DNA of 64,000 bases from an uncultured Roseibium sp. (GTDB taxonomy: Bacteria > Pseudomonadota > Alphaproteobacteria > Rhizobiales > Stappiaceae): positions 4,562,001 to 4,626,000 of the forward strand of contig NZ_OY769915.1 of NCBI RefSeq assembly GCF_963669205.1, written 5' to 3'. Numbering within the stretch: the stretch's first letter is position 1; each line of letters opens with the position of its first letter. Under the pieces are notes generated by a model. That model worked only from the letters and a program-made list of their open reading frames with translations, did no database searches and was not told the origin of the DNA. The translations under genes were made by a program, and so were the position numbers. Below, in pieces: positions 8,256-17,014 of this stretch.

Positions 8256-8799
8256 ATCACCGCTTTGGCGTGTATGATTGACTTGTTCAAGTGGCACTGA
8301 CTGCCTGCGGCAGGAATATGTCTGGATTCCAGATCAGCGCACAGCAATGCTGTGCTTGTCCGGAATGACGGCGGTGGAAGTTGCCAGGTTACCCCAACTC
8401 GTCATTCCGGACGGTCTGCAGCATAGCTGCATGGCCAGATCCGGAATCCAGACATCAGCCTGAGCGGAAGCGAAGCCTCAAACAAAATTTCGCGACAAAG
8501 CACAGACAAAACCAGGGCACACAAAGCACGCCAAGTAACCCGCTCTCGCGATCCGCATCAGCAATTCTTCCAGTGCTTTTGCCGCCAAAACACAACCGCG
8601 AAGTGGTGAATTCTTAACCATAGGTTTAAACCTCGCCCGTTGCCGGGGACATTTCGCTTTTTGGGGTTCCGCCTGCCGATATATTCTGTTTGCCAAACCG
8701 TCTGAGTCGTTGAAACGCCCACGACACATGAGTTAAGAAAGAGTAAAGAGTGCGTAAATTCCACCGAAGCGGCACCGGTGGGAAATTCAGGAGACAGGA
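8256..8799. repeat. Second repeat island, right part, and upstream region of the coiled-coil gene
   Basis: 8322-8370 and 8401-8451 are two family 2 palindromes in opposite orientation, separated by 30 bp (TCTGGATTCC to CCGGAATGACG, then GTCATTCCGG to CCGGAATCCAG). From about 8480 to 8799 there are no further repeats and no gene. This part is richer in A+T and presumably carries the promoter of the gene at 8800. TTAA half-sites at 8616-8628 and 8733-8748 resemble CtrA boxes, but with imperfect second halves or spacing. Confidence 0.6.
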
Positions 8800-10293
8800 A
8801 TGGGCATTTTCTCGAAGTCCCCGCGCCCGGGCAGCGGGCAGGAGCAGCGGGCCGAGAGCCAGAACGAGGCAACAGTCACACAAGAGACATCGGAAGCGCC
8901 CGATCAGACCGGCAACGTGGAAAAGCTGTCTCCTTTTGCGCTCAAGATGCAGGAAAAAATGAACCATCTGGACGGCCTGAAGTCGCGTGTCGGCGGGCTT
9001 AATCAGATGTTCGACCAGATGGCCGCCTTCGCCTCCGAAAGCCAGACCAGCATCCGCATGATGTCGGAATATATCGAGGCTTCACGCCACAGCGTGGAGA
9101 CCGAAGTCCGCCTGAAATCCGAAAACGCCAAGATTTCCACCGATCTCCTGGACGCCGAACACAAGGTGCGGTCGCTGACGACCCAGCTCGAAGACGCGCA
9201 GGCGGAAGTGCATTCCCTGCGCAAGCGCGCCACCGAAACGCGCACCGCGCTGGAGACCGCGCGCAATGACATCGTGACGATCCGCGACAACAACAAGAAG
9301 GTCAACGAGGAGTACCGCCTGCAAAGCGCGAAGCTGGTGGAGGCGAATACCCAGATCGCCGATATCAGCGGCAAGTACAACGACCTGCTGGCGAAGCACG
9401 AGACGCTGGAGCGTCATGCCGATAGCCTCAAGGAGGACCTGGAAGGCGTCAAGCACCGGGAAAAGGAACTCCAGCAGAACCTCGCCGAGAGCGCAAAGCT
9501 GCTGGAAGACGAGATCCGCAAGAACAACCAGGCGACCAGCGAGCTGGAATCCGCCAAGCGTGAACTGATCGAATTCAGGAACGACAACATCGATCTGAAA
9601 TCGCATCTGGATGTCGCCAACCAGGAACTCGTCTACGCAAAGACGCGCCTGGAGGAAGAGCAGCGCAAGCATGACAACGAGGTCTATGCGCTGAACGCGG
9701 AAATCGAGAATCTCTCGTCCCAGCGCCGCGTCGGTGCGCAGTCGCTCCAGGAAATGGCCCGTGAAAACTCTGCCCTGAAAGAGCGCGGCCGCGATATTCT
9801 GAAGCGTATGCAGGAGGTTGAGCATCTCCTCGACAGCGCGCAGAAGAACCACGAGAAAGACCGCAACGAGCTGATGGCAACCTCGGCCAAGCTGCGGGAA
9901 GTCAATCTGCGCTACAATTCGGCGCTCACCGACCTGAACCACCAGCGCAGCCAGAACCAGAAATTCGCCGACAATCTGGAAGACCTGGTGGACGAGAACA
10001 AACGTCTGCAGCGCTACAAGATCCAGGTGGATACGGCCAACGAGCAGATCGTCCAGCTGAAATCCGTGATCGCGAACTACCAGATGGCCATGGAAGGCAA
10101 GGGTCCCGCAGAGGAACTCGGCCTGACGGAGAGCTACGATCCAGCTGCGGATCTTGGCATCACGGAGCCGCTTGCGCCGGAAACGGAGAGGGTCGAGATC
10201 GACGTCGACGAAACCGTTGTGGCGGAGACGGACGGTCCGGACGACGATGCACCGGGCGGTGGCGACGACAAGATCGTCAAACTGCGCGATTGA
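8800..10293 (+). CDS. Long coiled-coil protein of unknown function
   Basis: A 497-residue protein with no enzyme domain visible. Residues 1-55 are polar and probably unstructured; about 60-435 is near-continuous alpha-helix rich in Glu, Lys, Arg, Gln and Ala with leucine heptads (for example LEDAQAEVHSLRKRATE and KEDLEGVKHREKELQQN). The tail (440-497) is acidic and ends DDKIVKLRD. There is no signal peptide or membrane segment. A strong ribosome-binding site (AGGAGACAGGA) precedes the ATG. The layout resembles intermediate-filament-like or polar scaffold proteins of alphaproteobacteria such as crescentin, but nothing in the sequence proves that role. Confidence 0.7.
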   Translation: MGIFSKSPRPGSGQEQRAESQNEATVTQETSEAPDQTGNVEKLSPFALKMQEKMNHLDGLKSRVGGLNQMFDQMAAFASESQTSIRMMSEYIEASRHSVETEVRLKSENAKISTDLLDAEHKVRSLTTQLEDAQAEVHSLRKRATETRTALETARNDIVTIRDNNKKVNEEYRLQSAKLVEANTQIADISGKYNDLLAKHETLERHADSLKEDLEGVKHREKELQQNLAESAKLLEDEIRKNNQATSELESAKRELIEFRNDNIDLKSHLDVANQELVYAKTRLEEEQRKHDNEVYALNAEIENLSSQRRVGAQSLQEMARENSALKERGRDILKRMQEVEHLLDSAQKNHEKDRNELMATSAKLREVNLRYNSALTDLNHQRSQNQKFADNLEDLVDENKRLQRYKIQVDTANEQIVQLKSVIANYQMAMEGKGPAEELGLTESYDPAADLGITEPLAPETERVEIDVDETVVAETDGPDDDAPGGGDDKIVKLRD

Positions 10294-10482
10294 TTGATCC
10301 GGGGGCGGGCCGGCCGGACGGCACGACCTGCCCGCTTTCCATGACCGCGGTCTCAAACTTGCCGGAAGCGTGCGCCCTTACCGGGAATGAGCCTGCGCGC
10401 CGAGACGGAAGGTGCCAAAAGAGCAGCTGCCATCGTCAGTCAGGATCAGGCAGTGTGAAGCCGGTGCGATCCAGCTGCTGTA

Positions 10483-10785
10483 TCACTCCGGCTCGACGGT
10501 GAATTGCAGCGGATAGCCCAGCTGACTGGCGGCATCGATCGCCCGTGTCGCCTTGGTCTCGGCAACATCCTTGGGATAGACGGAGACGACACAGGCACCT
10601 TTCTGATGCGCGGTCATCATCACGACTTCGGCCTGGGAGACGTCGAGACGGAACTCGGCCTTCAGGATCAGCACCACGAACTCACGCGGTGTGAAGTCGT
10701 CATTGAGCAGAATGACCTTGTAGAGTTTCGGTTTCTGGACCTTCGTCTTCTGCTTCAGTTTCGGTTTCAGATCGGAGTCGCTCAT
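10483..10785 (-). CDS. clpS: ATP-dependent Clp protease adaptor ClpS
   Basis: ClpS delivers proteins with N-degrons to ClpAP. ATG 10785 gives a 100-residue protein with a Lys-rich mobile N-terminal tail (residues 1-20) and the folded core YKVILLNDDFTPREFVV. The NDD that binds the alpha-amino group and the pocket His (TAHQKG) are present, as is the VAETKATRAIDAA block. The gatekeeper position after TP, Met in E. coli ClpS (M40), is Arg here. No clpA adjoins it, which in rhizobia is typical of the second adaptor (ClpS2). It converges with the coiled-coil gene. Confidence 0.92.
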   Translation of the reverse strand: MSDSDLKPKLKQKTKVQKPKLYKVILLNDDFTPREFVVLILKAEFRLDVSQAEVVMMTAHQKGACVVSVYPKDVAETKATRAIDAASQLGYPLQFTVEPE

Positions 10786-11217
10786 GACACTGGCCCAAAC
10801 TTGTGCTCCGTTCAGCTGACGGAGCAGGATCGAATTGGCTGAGCTACACGCCTGGCGCCGCCGGCCAGGTATCCGAACCCAGAAATGGCGCCTGCTTCCC
10901 GAAATGCGGGGAACCATTCACCGATACGTTAGAAGCTGAGCCGGGTCTCTCCCGGCAGGTTCGATCACTGGCGCGACACCGGCGCCAAAGCAGCACCGTC
11001 GGGTCAGCCGGAATGATCGTTGTAATGATTATAATGCATCGCACCATCAAAGGGAACATGGCCGGTGCGGAAATCGGGTTTGCAGGCTCAAGATCCGATA
11101 AGGGTGCATGCGTTTGAACGTTGCCGGTGACTTTGCGGCACAAGACGGAAATCCGACCGCCCGCCCCCTGCGTATTGAGGCCGTGGTAAGTGCATCAACT
11201 ACCCGGAGGGTTGTCCC
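10786..11217. other. Gene-free divergent region between clpS and the chalcone-isomerase-like gene
   Basis: I see no convincing gene or RNA here. The symmetrical ATTATAAT at 11028-11035 could supply a -10 box on either strand, but no well-spaced -35 box accompanies it. A good ribosome-binding site (GGAGG, 11201-11205) lies upstream of the GTG at 11218. Confidence 0.4.
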
Positions 11218-11781
11218 GTGACTTCGCGCATCATGTCGGCCGGTCTGAACTGGCCCGTTCTTTCGTTTCTATGCCTCTTCCTCGCGTTCGCCGGATTGGC
11301 AACGTCACCTGCTGCGGCGGATATCGGCCCGGCGGCACGCACCGTTCCCTCGGCGGAACTCGTCGGCAAGGGGCGTATGACCTATCTCGGCTTCAAGGTC
11401 TTCGATGCCGAACTATATGCACCCAACGGTGTCTACAGTGCATCCGGACCCTTCGCGCTCAAGCTGAAATACCTGCGCAACTTCAAGGGCAAGGCGATCA
11501 CGGACAGCTCCGTGAAGGAGATAAAGCGCCAGGGCGGCGCGTCCGCTGCACAGCTGGCATCCTGGGAAAAGCAGATGAGCGCGATCTTCCCGAACGTCTC
11601 GGCAGGACAGGCCATCACGGGTGTCAGGACCTCAAATGGAAGCACCGTCTTTTACCTTGGCGGACGCAAGCTGGGAACGATCAGCGATCCCGCATTCACG
11701 AAGAGGTTCTTTTCCATCTGGCTCGGCAACAAGACACGCAATCCGCAATTGCGGGCACGCCTGGTCGGAGCGGGTTCTTGA
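11218..11781 (+). CDS. Chalcone-isomerase-like periplasmic protein
   Basis: A 187-residue exported protein starting at GTG with GGAGG about 12 bp upstream. Residues 1-35 form a signal peptide ending SPAAADI. The remainder matches the bacterial chalcone isomerase-like family (Chalcone_3): GKGRMTYLGFKVFDAELYAP, then LKLKYLRNFKGKAI, and a C-terminal RFFSIWLGNKTRNPQLRARLVG. Bacterial members are not thought to make flavonoids; some sit in fatty-acid modification clusters. The next gene, an MFS carrier, starts 26 bp later, so the two are probably cotranscribed. Confidence 0.8.
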   Translation: MTSRIMSAGLNWPVLSFLCLFLAFAGLATSPAAADIGPAARTVPSAELVGKGRMTYLGFKVFDAELYAPNGVYSASGPFALKLKYLRNFKGKAITDSSVKEIKRQGGASAAQLASWEKQMSAIFPNVSAGQAITGVRTSNGSTVFYLGGRKLGTISDPAFTKRFFSIWLGNKTRNPQLRARLVGAGS

Positions 11782-11807
11782 GCACCGGACGATAGGGCCC
11801 GGTTGCA

Positions 11808-13148
11808 GTGTCCGTAGACGAAAGACACGCGCTTTCGGACCGCATCGATACCGGTCTTCGAGATGCATCGGATTCCACGTCGAAAGGGTTGAGCGTCAAA
11901 AGCCTCGTTGCCTATGGCACCATGGCGTTTCCGCTCGCCTTCGTGGGACTGCCGATTTACCTGCATGCTCCGGACTTTTATGCGGTCACGATGCAGTTGC
12001 CCTTGGCAACGCTCGGGTCTGTCCTGCTCGCCCTGCGGCTGGTGGATGCGATCCAGGACCCGATCATCGGCGATCTAAGTGATCGATTCCACAGCGCACG
12101 CACCTTTATCCTGGCGCTCGGCGCCGTCATGCTGGGCATCGGTTTCTGGATGCTGTTTCATCCGGCCGAGGCCTTTCCGGTGCTATGGTTTGCTGCGTCG
12201 GTTTTCATCTGCACCACCGGGTTTTCCGTCGTCTCCATCAACTTCCAGGCCCTCGGCGGATTATGGCACACGACATCGCCGCAGCGCACAAGGGTCACGG
12301 CGAGCCGGGAGGCCATCGGTCTCGTCGGCCTGCTGGTCGCGGCCGTCACACCGCCCGTCCTCACGCAGATCGTCGGGCCTTCGCAGGCATTTCACTGGTT
12401 GTCGCTCGGATATCTTCCGCTGCTTTGCATTGCGCTCTGGCTTCTGGTGCGCTGGATGCATGCAACACCGCTCGACCTGCCTGCGCGAGCGGAGAAGCAG
12501 GAAAGCTGGTCTTCCCTGATGAAAAATCGCTGGCGTGCGATTTTCTTTGGGCTGGTGTTCCTGAACACGTTCGCGAGCGCCATTCCGGCGGTGCTTGTGC
12601 TTTTCTTCATTCGCGATCGTCTCGGTGCAGAAGCCTACACCGGGCTCTTCCTGCTGACCTATTTTCTGTCCGGCGCGCTGTCGATGCCGATCTGGACAGC
12701 CGCAGCCCGCAAGTTCGGCAAGCTGCGCGCGTGGCAATTCTCCCTCGCAGCCGCGATTTTCACCTTCTGCTGGGCAGCGCTCCTTCAGGAGGGAGATCTT
12801 GCGGCCTACGCGGTGGTGTGCGCCCTTTCCGGACTCGCGCTCGGCGCGGATCTCGCCTTGCCTCCCGCCATTCTTGCCGACCATATCGAAGCGGATAAAA
12901 AGCAGCAGCAGGCCTCACGCCTGTTTTCGGTCATGGCGTTTCTTTCCAAGTCGGCGCTGGCGGTCGCCACGGGGCTTGCACTGCCGATGCTCGGCTTGTT
13001 CGGATATCATCCGAACATCGCAATGACACCCCAGCTGAATTTCGTGCTAAGCGTGACCTACGCCGGGTTGCCGTGCGTGTTCAAACTGGCGGCGCTCGGT
13101 GGATTGCTGCTTTTTGAAAACGACCTGAAAGCCCGGCGATCAGCCTGA
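11808..13148 (+). CDS. MFS transporter, GPH (MelB-like) type
   Basis: A 446-residue inner-membrane carrier starting at GTG. About twelve hydrophobic segments begin near residue 33; the first loop has the DAIQDPIIGDLSDRF signature of glycoside-pentoside-hexuronide/cation symporters. The substrate cannot be read from the sequence. A chalcone-isomerase-like gene directly upstream and a GPH carrier together recall clusters for unusual fatty acids (for example those under ChrR control in Rhodobacter), but the methyltransferase and dehydrogenase genes of such clusters are absent here, so a lipid-related role is only a suggestion. Confidence 0.8.
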   Translation: MSVDERHALSDRIDTGLRDASDSTSKGLSVKSLVAYGTMAFPLAFVGLPIYLHAPDFYAVTMQLPLATLGSVLLALRLVDAIQDPIIGDLSDRFHSARTFILALGAVMLGIGFWMLFHPAEAFPVLWFAASVFICTTGFSVVSINFQALGGLWHTTSPQRTRVTASREAIGLVGLLVAAVTPPVLTQIVGPSQAFHWLSLGYLPLLCIALWLLVRWMHATPLDLPARAEKQESWSSLMKNRWRAIFFGLVFLNTFASAIPAVLVLFFIRDRLGAEAYTGLFLLTYFLSGALSMPIWTAAARKFGKLRAWQFSLAAAIFTFCWAALLQEGDLAAYAVVCALSGLALGADLALPPAILADHIEADKKQQQASRLFSVMAFLSKSALAVATGLALPMLGLFGYHPNIAMTPQLNFVLSVTYAGLPCVFKLAALGGLLLFENDLKARRSA

Positions 13149-13205
13149 TACGCAATACGCAAATTTGAGTTTCCATCACGATCAGGACGATTTCGGGGAC
13201 CGATC

Positions 13206-13556
13206 ATGTCAGTTCGACCGCCTCAATTCACCAATACCGCGGACCAGGATCCGCTGGCGGCGGCGCTGGAACAGGAAATTTTCAGTGAAAAGGCCTCGAC
13301 ACTTTCCCGTTTGATCAAGAAGCTTGAAAAGGCGCTTGCCCTGTTGAGCGAGTTAGACGGCGACCCGGACGCGACCGAGGAACTGAAACGCGAACGGCTC
13401 GCCCAAGCCGGCGAAGCACTCTGGCATGTGACCATCCAGCGGGAACTCTGCGGTCTGCGGCGCCACCGGGAATTCAACGATCATTTGAATGTTCCCAGAG
13501 CAGTACGGCTTTGCATGGGTCCTGCAAGTATAATGAAAGACCGCATTTTACGTTAG
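13206..13556 (+). CDS. DUF6665-like small protein
   Basis: A 116-residue soluble protein, mostly helical. The stretch LEQEIFSEKASTLSRLIKK and the later IQRELCGLRRHREF resemble a small alphaproteobacterial family listed as DUF6665 (my recall). No catalytic motif, signal peptide or membrane segment is visible. It follows the MFS gene by 57 bp in the same direction. Function unknown. Confidence 0.6.
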   Translation: MSVRPPQFTNTADQDPLAAALEQEIFSEKASTLSRLIKKLEKALALLSELDGDPDATEELKRERLAQAGEALWHVTIQRELCGLRRHREFNDHLNVPRAVRLCMGPASIMKDRILR

Positions 13557-13802
13557 GGTCAGGACCCATTCCATCGGGAATTCTTGCGCGTGATCGCGAT
13601 CACTTCTTTGTTGATTGGAATGCCGTAAGGAGAGGAACATGTTGCATCTGTGCCATAGCAATGTTTTTTACGGGTGGTTATCGATATGTGTGTTATTTAC
13701 CGGCGCATAGTTTGAACTATGTAAATCCATGCAAGTTGACCGGTGCCCGGGGTCCCATCCGGCTCCAAATTAAACAAAAATGCCTAGTGCAGAGCGATTA
13801 AT

Positions 13803-14804
13803 ATGTGCAGAAAGACTGGCCCATTGAGCGTTATTCCGAATGTATTGACCGGCATTGTCGCACTGGGCCTTTTGCTTGCCCCGGCCGTGCCGACAATCGG
13901 TTTGACCCAATCAGCCCACGCCCAGTCCGTTCGCTCGGTGCCTGAAGGCAACAGGTACAAGAACCAGCCGAAGATCCCGTATGCATCCGCGCGCCGCACC
14001 TCGTCTGCGAAATCCAGCTACGATGCAAAGTTCAACAAGGTGCTGGCTGTCCTGAAGCGCGACCGGCGTCTCATGGGATCGATCAAGCGCGTCGCGCGCA
14101 AGTACAACATTGATCCGATCCACATCATCGGTGCAATCGTCGGAGAGCACACCTACAACTACGACACGCTGGACAGTGCCCAGTCCTATTACGTCAAGGC
14201 GCTGGCCTATGCCGGCATCAACTTCGACTTCGAACTCAACGGCGAACACGTCGACAAGTTCGTCGAGCGGCCGCAATTCGAACGGTGCCGCAAGGAACAC
14301 ATTCAGAAGAGCAGCGACCGCCGCTGGTCCTGTTATGAAAATGTCTGGAACAGCAAGTTCCGCGGCAAACGGGTTGATGGCGTCCGCTATCCAAAGAAGA
14401 ACTTCAACGAAGCCTTTTTCCAGCCACTCTACGCCGGTCAGAGTTTCGGGCTTGGACAGCTCAGCCCGCTCACCGTTCTGAAGATGACGGATCGCGTGTC
14501 GCGCCAGAGCAATTTCCGCAAACTCAAGGCGTCCAATTCCGACGCGGTCTACAAGGCAACAATGGATCCGAACATCTCGCTGCACTACATGGCCGCGATC
14601 ATTCAGGACTCCATTGCTGCCTACAAATCCGTCGGCAAGGTGGACATTTCCAAGAACCCCGGTCTGACGGCGACCCTCTACAATCTTGGCGATCCCTGGA
14701 GCCGTGCCGCGAAGTTCCGCCGCACCGGCCGATCCTGGCCGCGCGAAAACTATTACGGATGGCTCGTCAACGACCGGATCGACGACCTGCGCGCACTGCT
14801 GTGA
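13803..14804 (+). CDS. DUF1402 family exported protein, lysozyme-like
   Basis: A 333-residue exported protein with an N-terminal hydrophobic signal (about 10-40, ending AHAQ). The body matches DUF1402, a rhizobial family with a probable lytic-transglycosylase-like fold: HIIGAIVGEHTYNYDT carries a Glu where lysozyme-like enzymes have their acid, followed by AGQSFGLGQLSPLT and TATLYNLGDP, in the order of the G-Q-x-S and N-G blocks of that superfamily. Peptidoglycan cleavage is therefore plausible but unproven. The ATG at 13803 has no strong ribosome-binding site. Confidence 0.8.
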   Translation: MCRKTGPLSVIPNVLTGIVALGLLLAPAVPTIGLTQSAHAQSVRSVPEGNRYKNQPKIPYASARRTSSAKSSYDAKFNKVLAVLKRDRRLMGSIKRVARKYNIDPIHIIGAIVGEHTYNYDTLDSAQSYYVKALAYAGINFDFELNGEHVDKFVERPQFERCRKEHIQKSSDRRWSCYENVWNSKFRGKRVDGVRYPKKNFNEAFFQPLYAGQSFGLGQLSPLTVLKMTDRVSRQSNFRKLKASNSDAVYKATMDPNISLHYMAAIIQDSIAAYKSVGKVDISKNPGLTATLYNLGDPWSRAAKFRRTGRSWPRENYYGWLVNDRIDDLRALL

Positions 14805-14861
14805 ACGAGCGCGTCAGGTCACTCGCAACTTTCAGGATAAACGCCGTCAACCTGCCGTAAC

Positions 14862-15536
14862 TCAGGTGAGAAACGGATTTGTCTGTCGTTCATGGCCGAG
14901 CGTCGAAGCCTGTCCGTGTCCGGGCAGGAAGGACACGTCATCGCCGAGGGGAAGCAGCTTCTCATGAATGGAACTGATCAGCGTTGCGTGATCCGCAAGC
15001 GGCAGATCTGTCCTGCCGATGGACCCGGCGAACAGGACGTCCCCTGAAATCGCGAACTGCAGTTCCTTGTCGAAAAAAACAAGATGACCGGGTGAATGGC
15101 CGGGACAATGCAGAACCTCGAACGTACGGCCCGCAATCTCGACCTCGTCCCCGTCCTCCATCCACCGGTCGGGGGAAACGGGTTTTGCCTCCGGCACACC
15201 GAACTGCGCAGCCTGGTCCGCCACGCGTTCTATGAGCGGCTTGTCGGCCTCGTGTGGGCCTTCAACCGGAACCCCGAGAGCTGCGGCAAGGTCGGCGGCG
15301 CCACCGATGTGATCGATATGACCATGCGTGAGCACGATCTTTTCAACGTTCACGTCGTGCTTGCGGATTGCCTCCTGGATATGTTCGACATCGCCGCCCG
15401 GATCGACAACCGTTCCACGCATGGTCTGCGGATCCCAGATGATGGAACAGTTTTGCTGAAACGGCGTCACCGGTACGACCATGACCTGGATCGGCGGCAT
15501 GTCGTCCATTTCGCTGTTGTTGGTTTCTTCCGACAC
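14862..15536 (-). CDS. MBL-fold metallo-hydrolase, glyoxalase II-like
   Basis: A zinc hydrolase of the metallo-beta-lactamase fold, 224 residues from GTG 15536, chosen because AAAAGGAG lies six bases upstream; a further in-frame ATG lies at 15509. Metal ligands are in THGHIDHIGG, CPGHSPGHL, SGDVLFAGSIGRTD and LPGHG. The small size and lack of a glutathione-binding C-terminal domain fit the YcbL-type single-domain glyoxalase II-like hydrolases, which cleave thioesters such as S-lactoylglutathione. It is divergent from the second DUF1176 gene. Confidence 0.88.
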   Translation of the reverse strand: MSEETNNSEMDDMPPIQVMVVPVTPFQQNCSIIWDPQTMRGTVVDPGGDVEHIQEAIRKHDVNVEKIVLTHGHIDHIGGAADLAAALGVPVEGPHEADKPLIERVADQAAQFGVPEAKPVSPDRWMEDGDEVEIAGRTFEVLHCPGHSPGHLVFFDKELQFAISGDVLFAGSIGRTDLPLADHATLISSIHEKLLPLGDDVSFLPGHGQASTLGHERQTNPFLT

Positions 15537-15703
15537 ACCTGTCTCCTTTTGAAACACCCGTGCATGACACGGCAACAAATGCGGGACAATCGGAGCCCGC
15601 GCCGACTTAATGTACCTTATCGGCTTCACCTTGCGGCCTGCATTTCGTACAAGAAGTAAAAGCCTCTGAGAAGATGGCAATCAAAATCGGGTAACCGGAT
15701 ATA

Positions 15704-16801
15704 ATGACGCGAAGATTGCAAACTTTCCTGACGATTGCGGCGATCAGCTTTCTCAGTTCAACCGCGACCTCTGCACAGCCCGGCCGCACGGCGCCGAGCT
15801 TCGAGGGATGGACTGTGGATTGCGGCAATACCGGAGCCTGCTTTGCGTCGACCTTTACCCGCAGCCAGTCCGTCTGGGTGGACGTGCGCATCGTCCGCGA
15901 CTGGCAGGCGGAGGCGCAACCGCTCCTCCGGCTGACAACGAACACCCAGCTTCCGCAGGAAGGCATGCTGCGCTTCGACGTCGACGGGTCGACGATCGAG
16001 GAACTGCCCATCGAGCAATTGCGCGAAATGCAATCGGCGATCACACCTCCCACCGGCTTCAGGCCTCTTGGAGGCGACGGATTCTGGTATCCGGCCGGCC
16101 CGGCCTCGGTGACGCTTCTGGACGCGATGCAGAAGGGAAAGGTTCTGACCGTGCATTTGCCAGCAGGCGAAAGCACGGATCCGACGTCGGTGCCGGTGCC
16201 GCTTCAGGGCCTGAAATCCAGCCTGCTCTGGCTGGACAACCGCCAGGACCGCACAGGAACGGAAGCGGCCATCGTCTCGCCCGGAACCAATCCTGCCAAG
16301 GATGCACCGCATGCCCTGCCGATCCTCAGCGCCGATCAGCTCCCGCCCGAGGTCGCTGCCATCTGGTCGGCCAACCGGCTTTGTTCGGCGATTGATCCCA
16401 CAATTTTCGCGAGCCTGAACGCGGTTCGCGTCCCGCTTGCGGAGAGTGCGTCCCTCTATATCATTCCTTGCGGTGCCCCGACCCCGTACAACAGCCCCTA
16501 TGTCGCCGTGCTGTCGGGCAAGGACGGCGCCGCCCGGCAGATCCATGTCGCCCGCATGTCGGAGAAGGGTCCGATCGCCTCGGATCTGATCTACAACGCA
16601 AGGTGGGTTCCGGCGGATCAGCAACTCGTCAGCTATTTCAAGGGGTCAGGTGTCGGCGAATGCGGCCTCTGGAACAGGTGGTTCTGGAACGGCACGGGTC
16701 TCGTGCTGATGGAAGAAGCGACACGAAAGACATGTGACGGTACGGAACCTGACTTGTCCAACTGGTCAAGCACCTGGCCTTTAAAAAACTCGGCCGATTA
16801 G
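15704..16801 (+). CDS. DUF1176 family periplasmic protein, second copy
   Basis: A 365-residue exported protein with a signal peptide (1-24, ending TATSA). The N-terminal half has the IalB-like FEGWTVDCGNTGACFAS; the C-terminal half has the DUF1176 marks IIPCGAPTPYNSPYVAVL, GVGECGLWNRWFWNGTGLVL and KTCDGTEPDLSNWSSTWP. It shares this plan with the protein at 5350 but is only distantly similar to it. Function unknown; cysteine spacing suggests disulfides in the periplasm. Confidence 0.8.
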   Translation: MTRRLQTFLTIAAISFLSSTATSAQPGRTAPSFEGWTVDCGNTGACFASTFTRSQSVWVDVRIVRDWQAEAQPLLRLTTNTQLPQEGMLRFDVDGSTIEELPIEQLREMQSAITPPTGFRPLGGDGFWYPAGPASVTLLDAMQKGKVLTVHLPAGESTDPTSVPVPLQGLKSSLLWLDNRQDRTGTEAAIVSPGTNPAKDAPHALPILSADQLPPEVAAIWSANRLCSAIDPTIFASLNAVRVPLAESASLYIIPCGAPTPYNSPYVAVLSGKDGAARQIHVARMSEKGPIASDLIYNARWVPADQQLVSYFKGSGVGECGLWNRWFWNGTGLVLMEEATRKTCDGTEPDLSNWSSTWPLKNSAD

Positions 16802-16821
16802 CCCGCCGACCAAGGAATTTC

Positions 16822-16850
16822 TTGCGATTTCATGCCTCACGCCCTTATGA
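16822..16850 (+). promoter_or_regulatory. Candidate promoter of the cold-shock gene
   Basis: TTGCGA (16822-16827), a 17-bp spacer and TTATGA (16845-16850) form a sigma-70-like promoter. It would give a leader of about 155 nt before the ATG at 17015, in keeping with the long leaders of cold-shock genes. The identification rests on the match to consensus only. Confidence 0.4.
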
Positions 16851-17014
16851 TGGAGCCGCAGCGGCTGGTGAGGGATGCGGCAAACGTGTTTCAGCCCGAT
16901 CCCAGAGTGTTGAAAGGGTGCACCAAGTGCGCCCCGAGAAGTGACTCGACTGTGAAGGCGGGTGAGATTGGCTGGTATGTGCCGGAGGGGCACGGAAATT
17001 AAGGTGATTGAGTA

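Noticed and set aside
8609..8750. TTAA half-sites as CtrA boxes upstream of the coiled-coil gene
   Set aside because: Spacing or second half-site departs from TTAA-N7-TTAA; too weak to annotate.
9082..10356. Minus-strand open frame of 424 codons opposite the coiled-coil gene
   Set aside because: No domain or ribosome-binding site; the plus strand has a strong start and clear heptad pattern.
13511..13801. Small open frame between the DUF6665 and DUF1402 genes
   Set aside because: No ribosome-binding site, overlaps the end of the previous gene, and no recognisable protein features.
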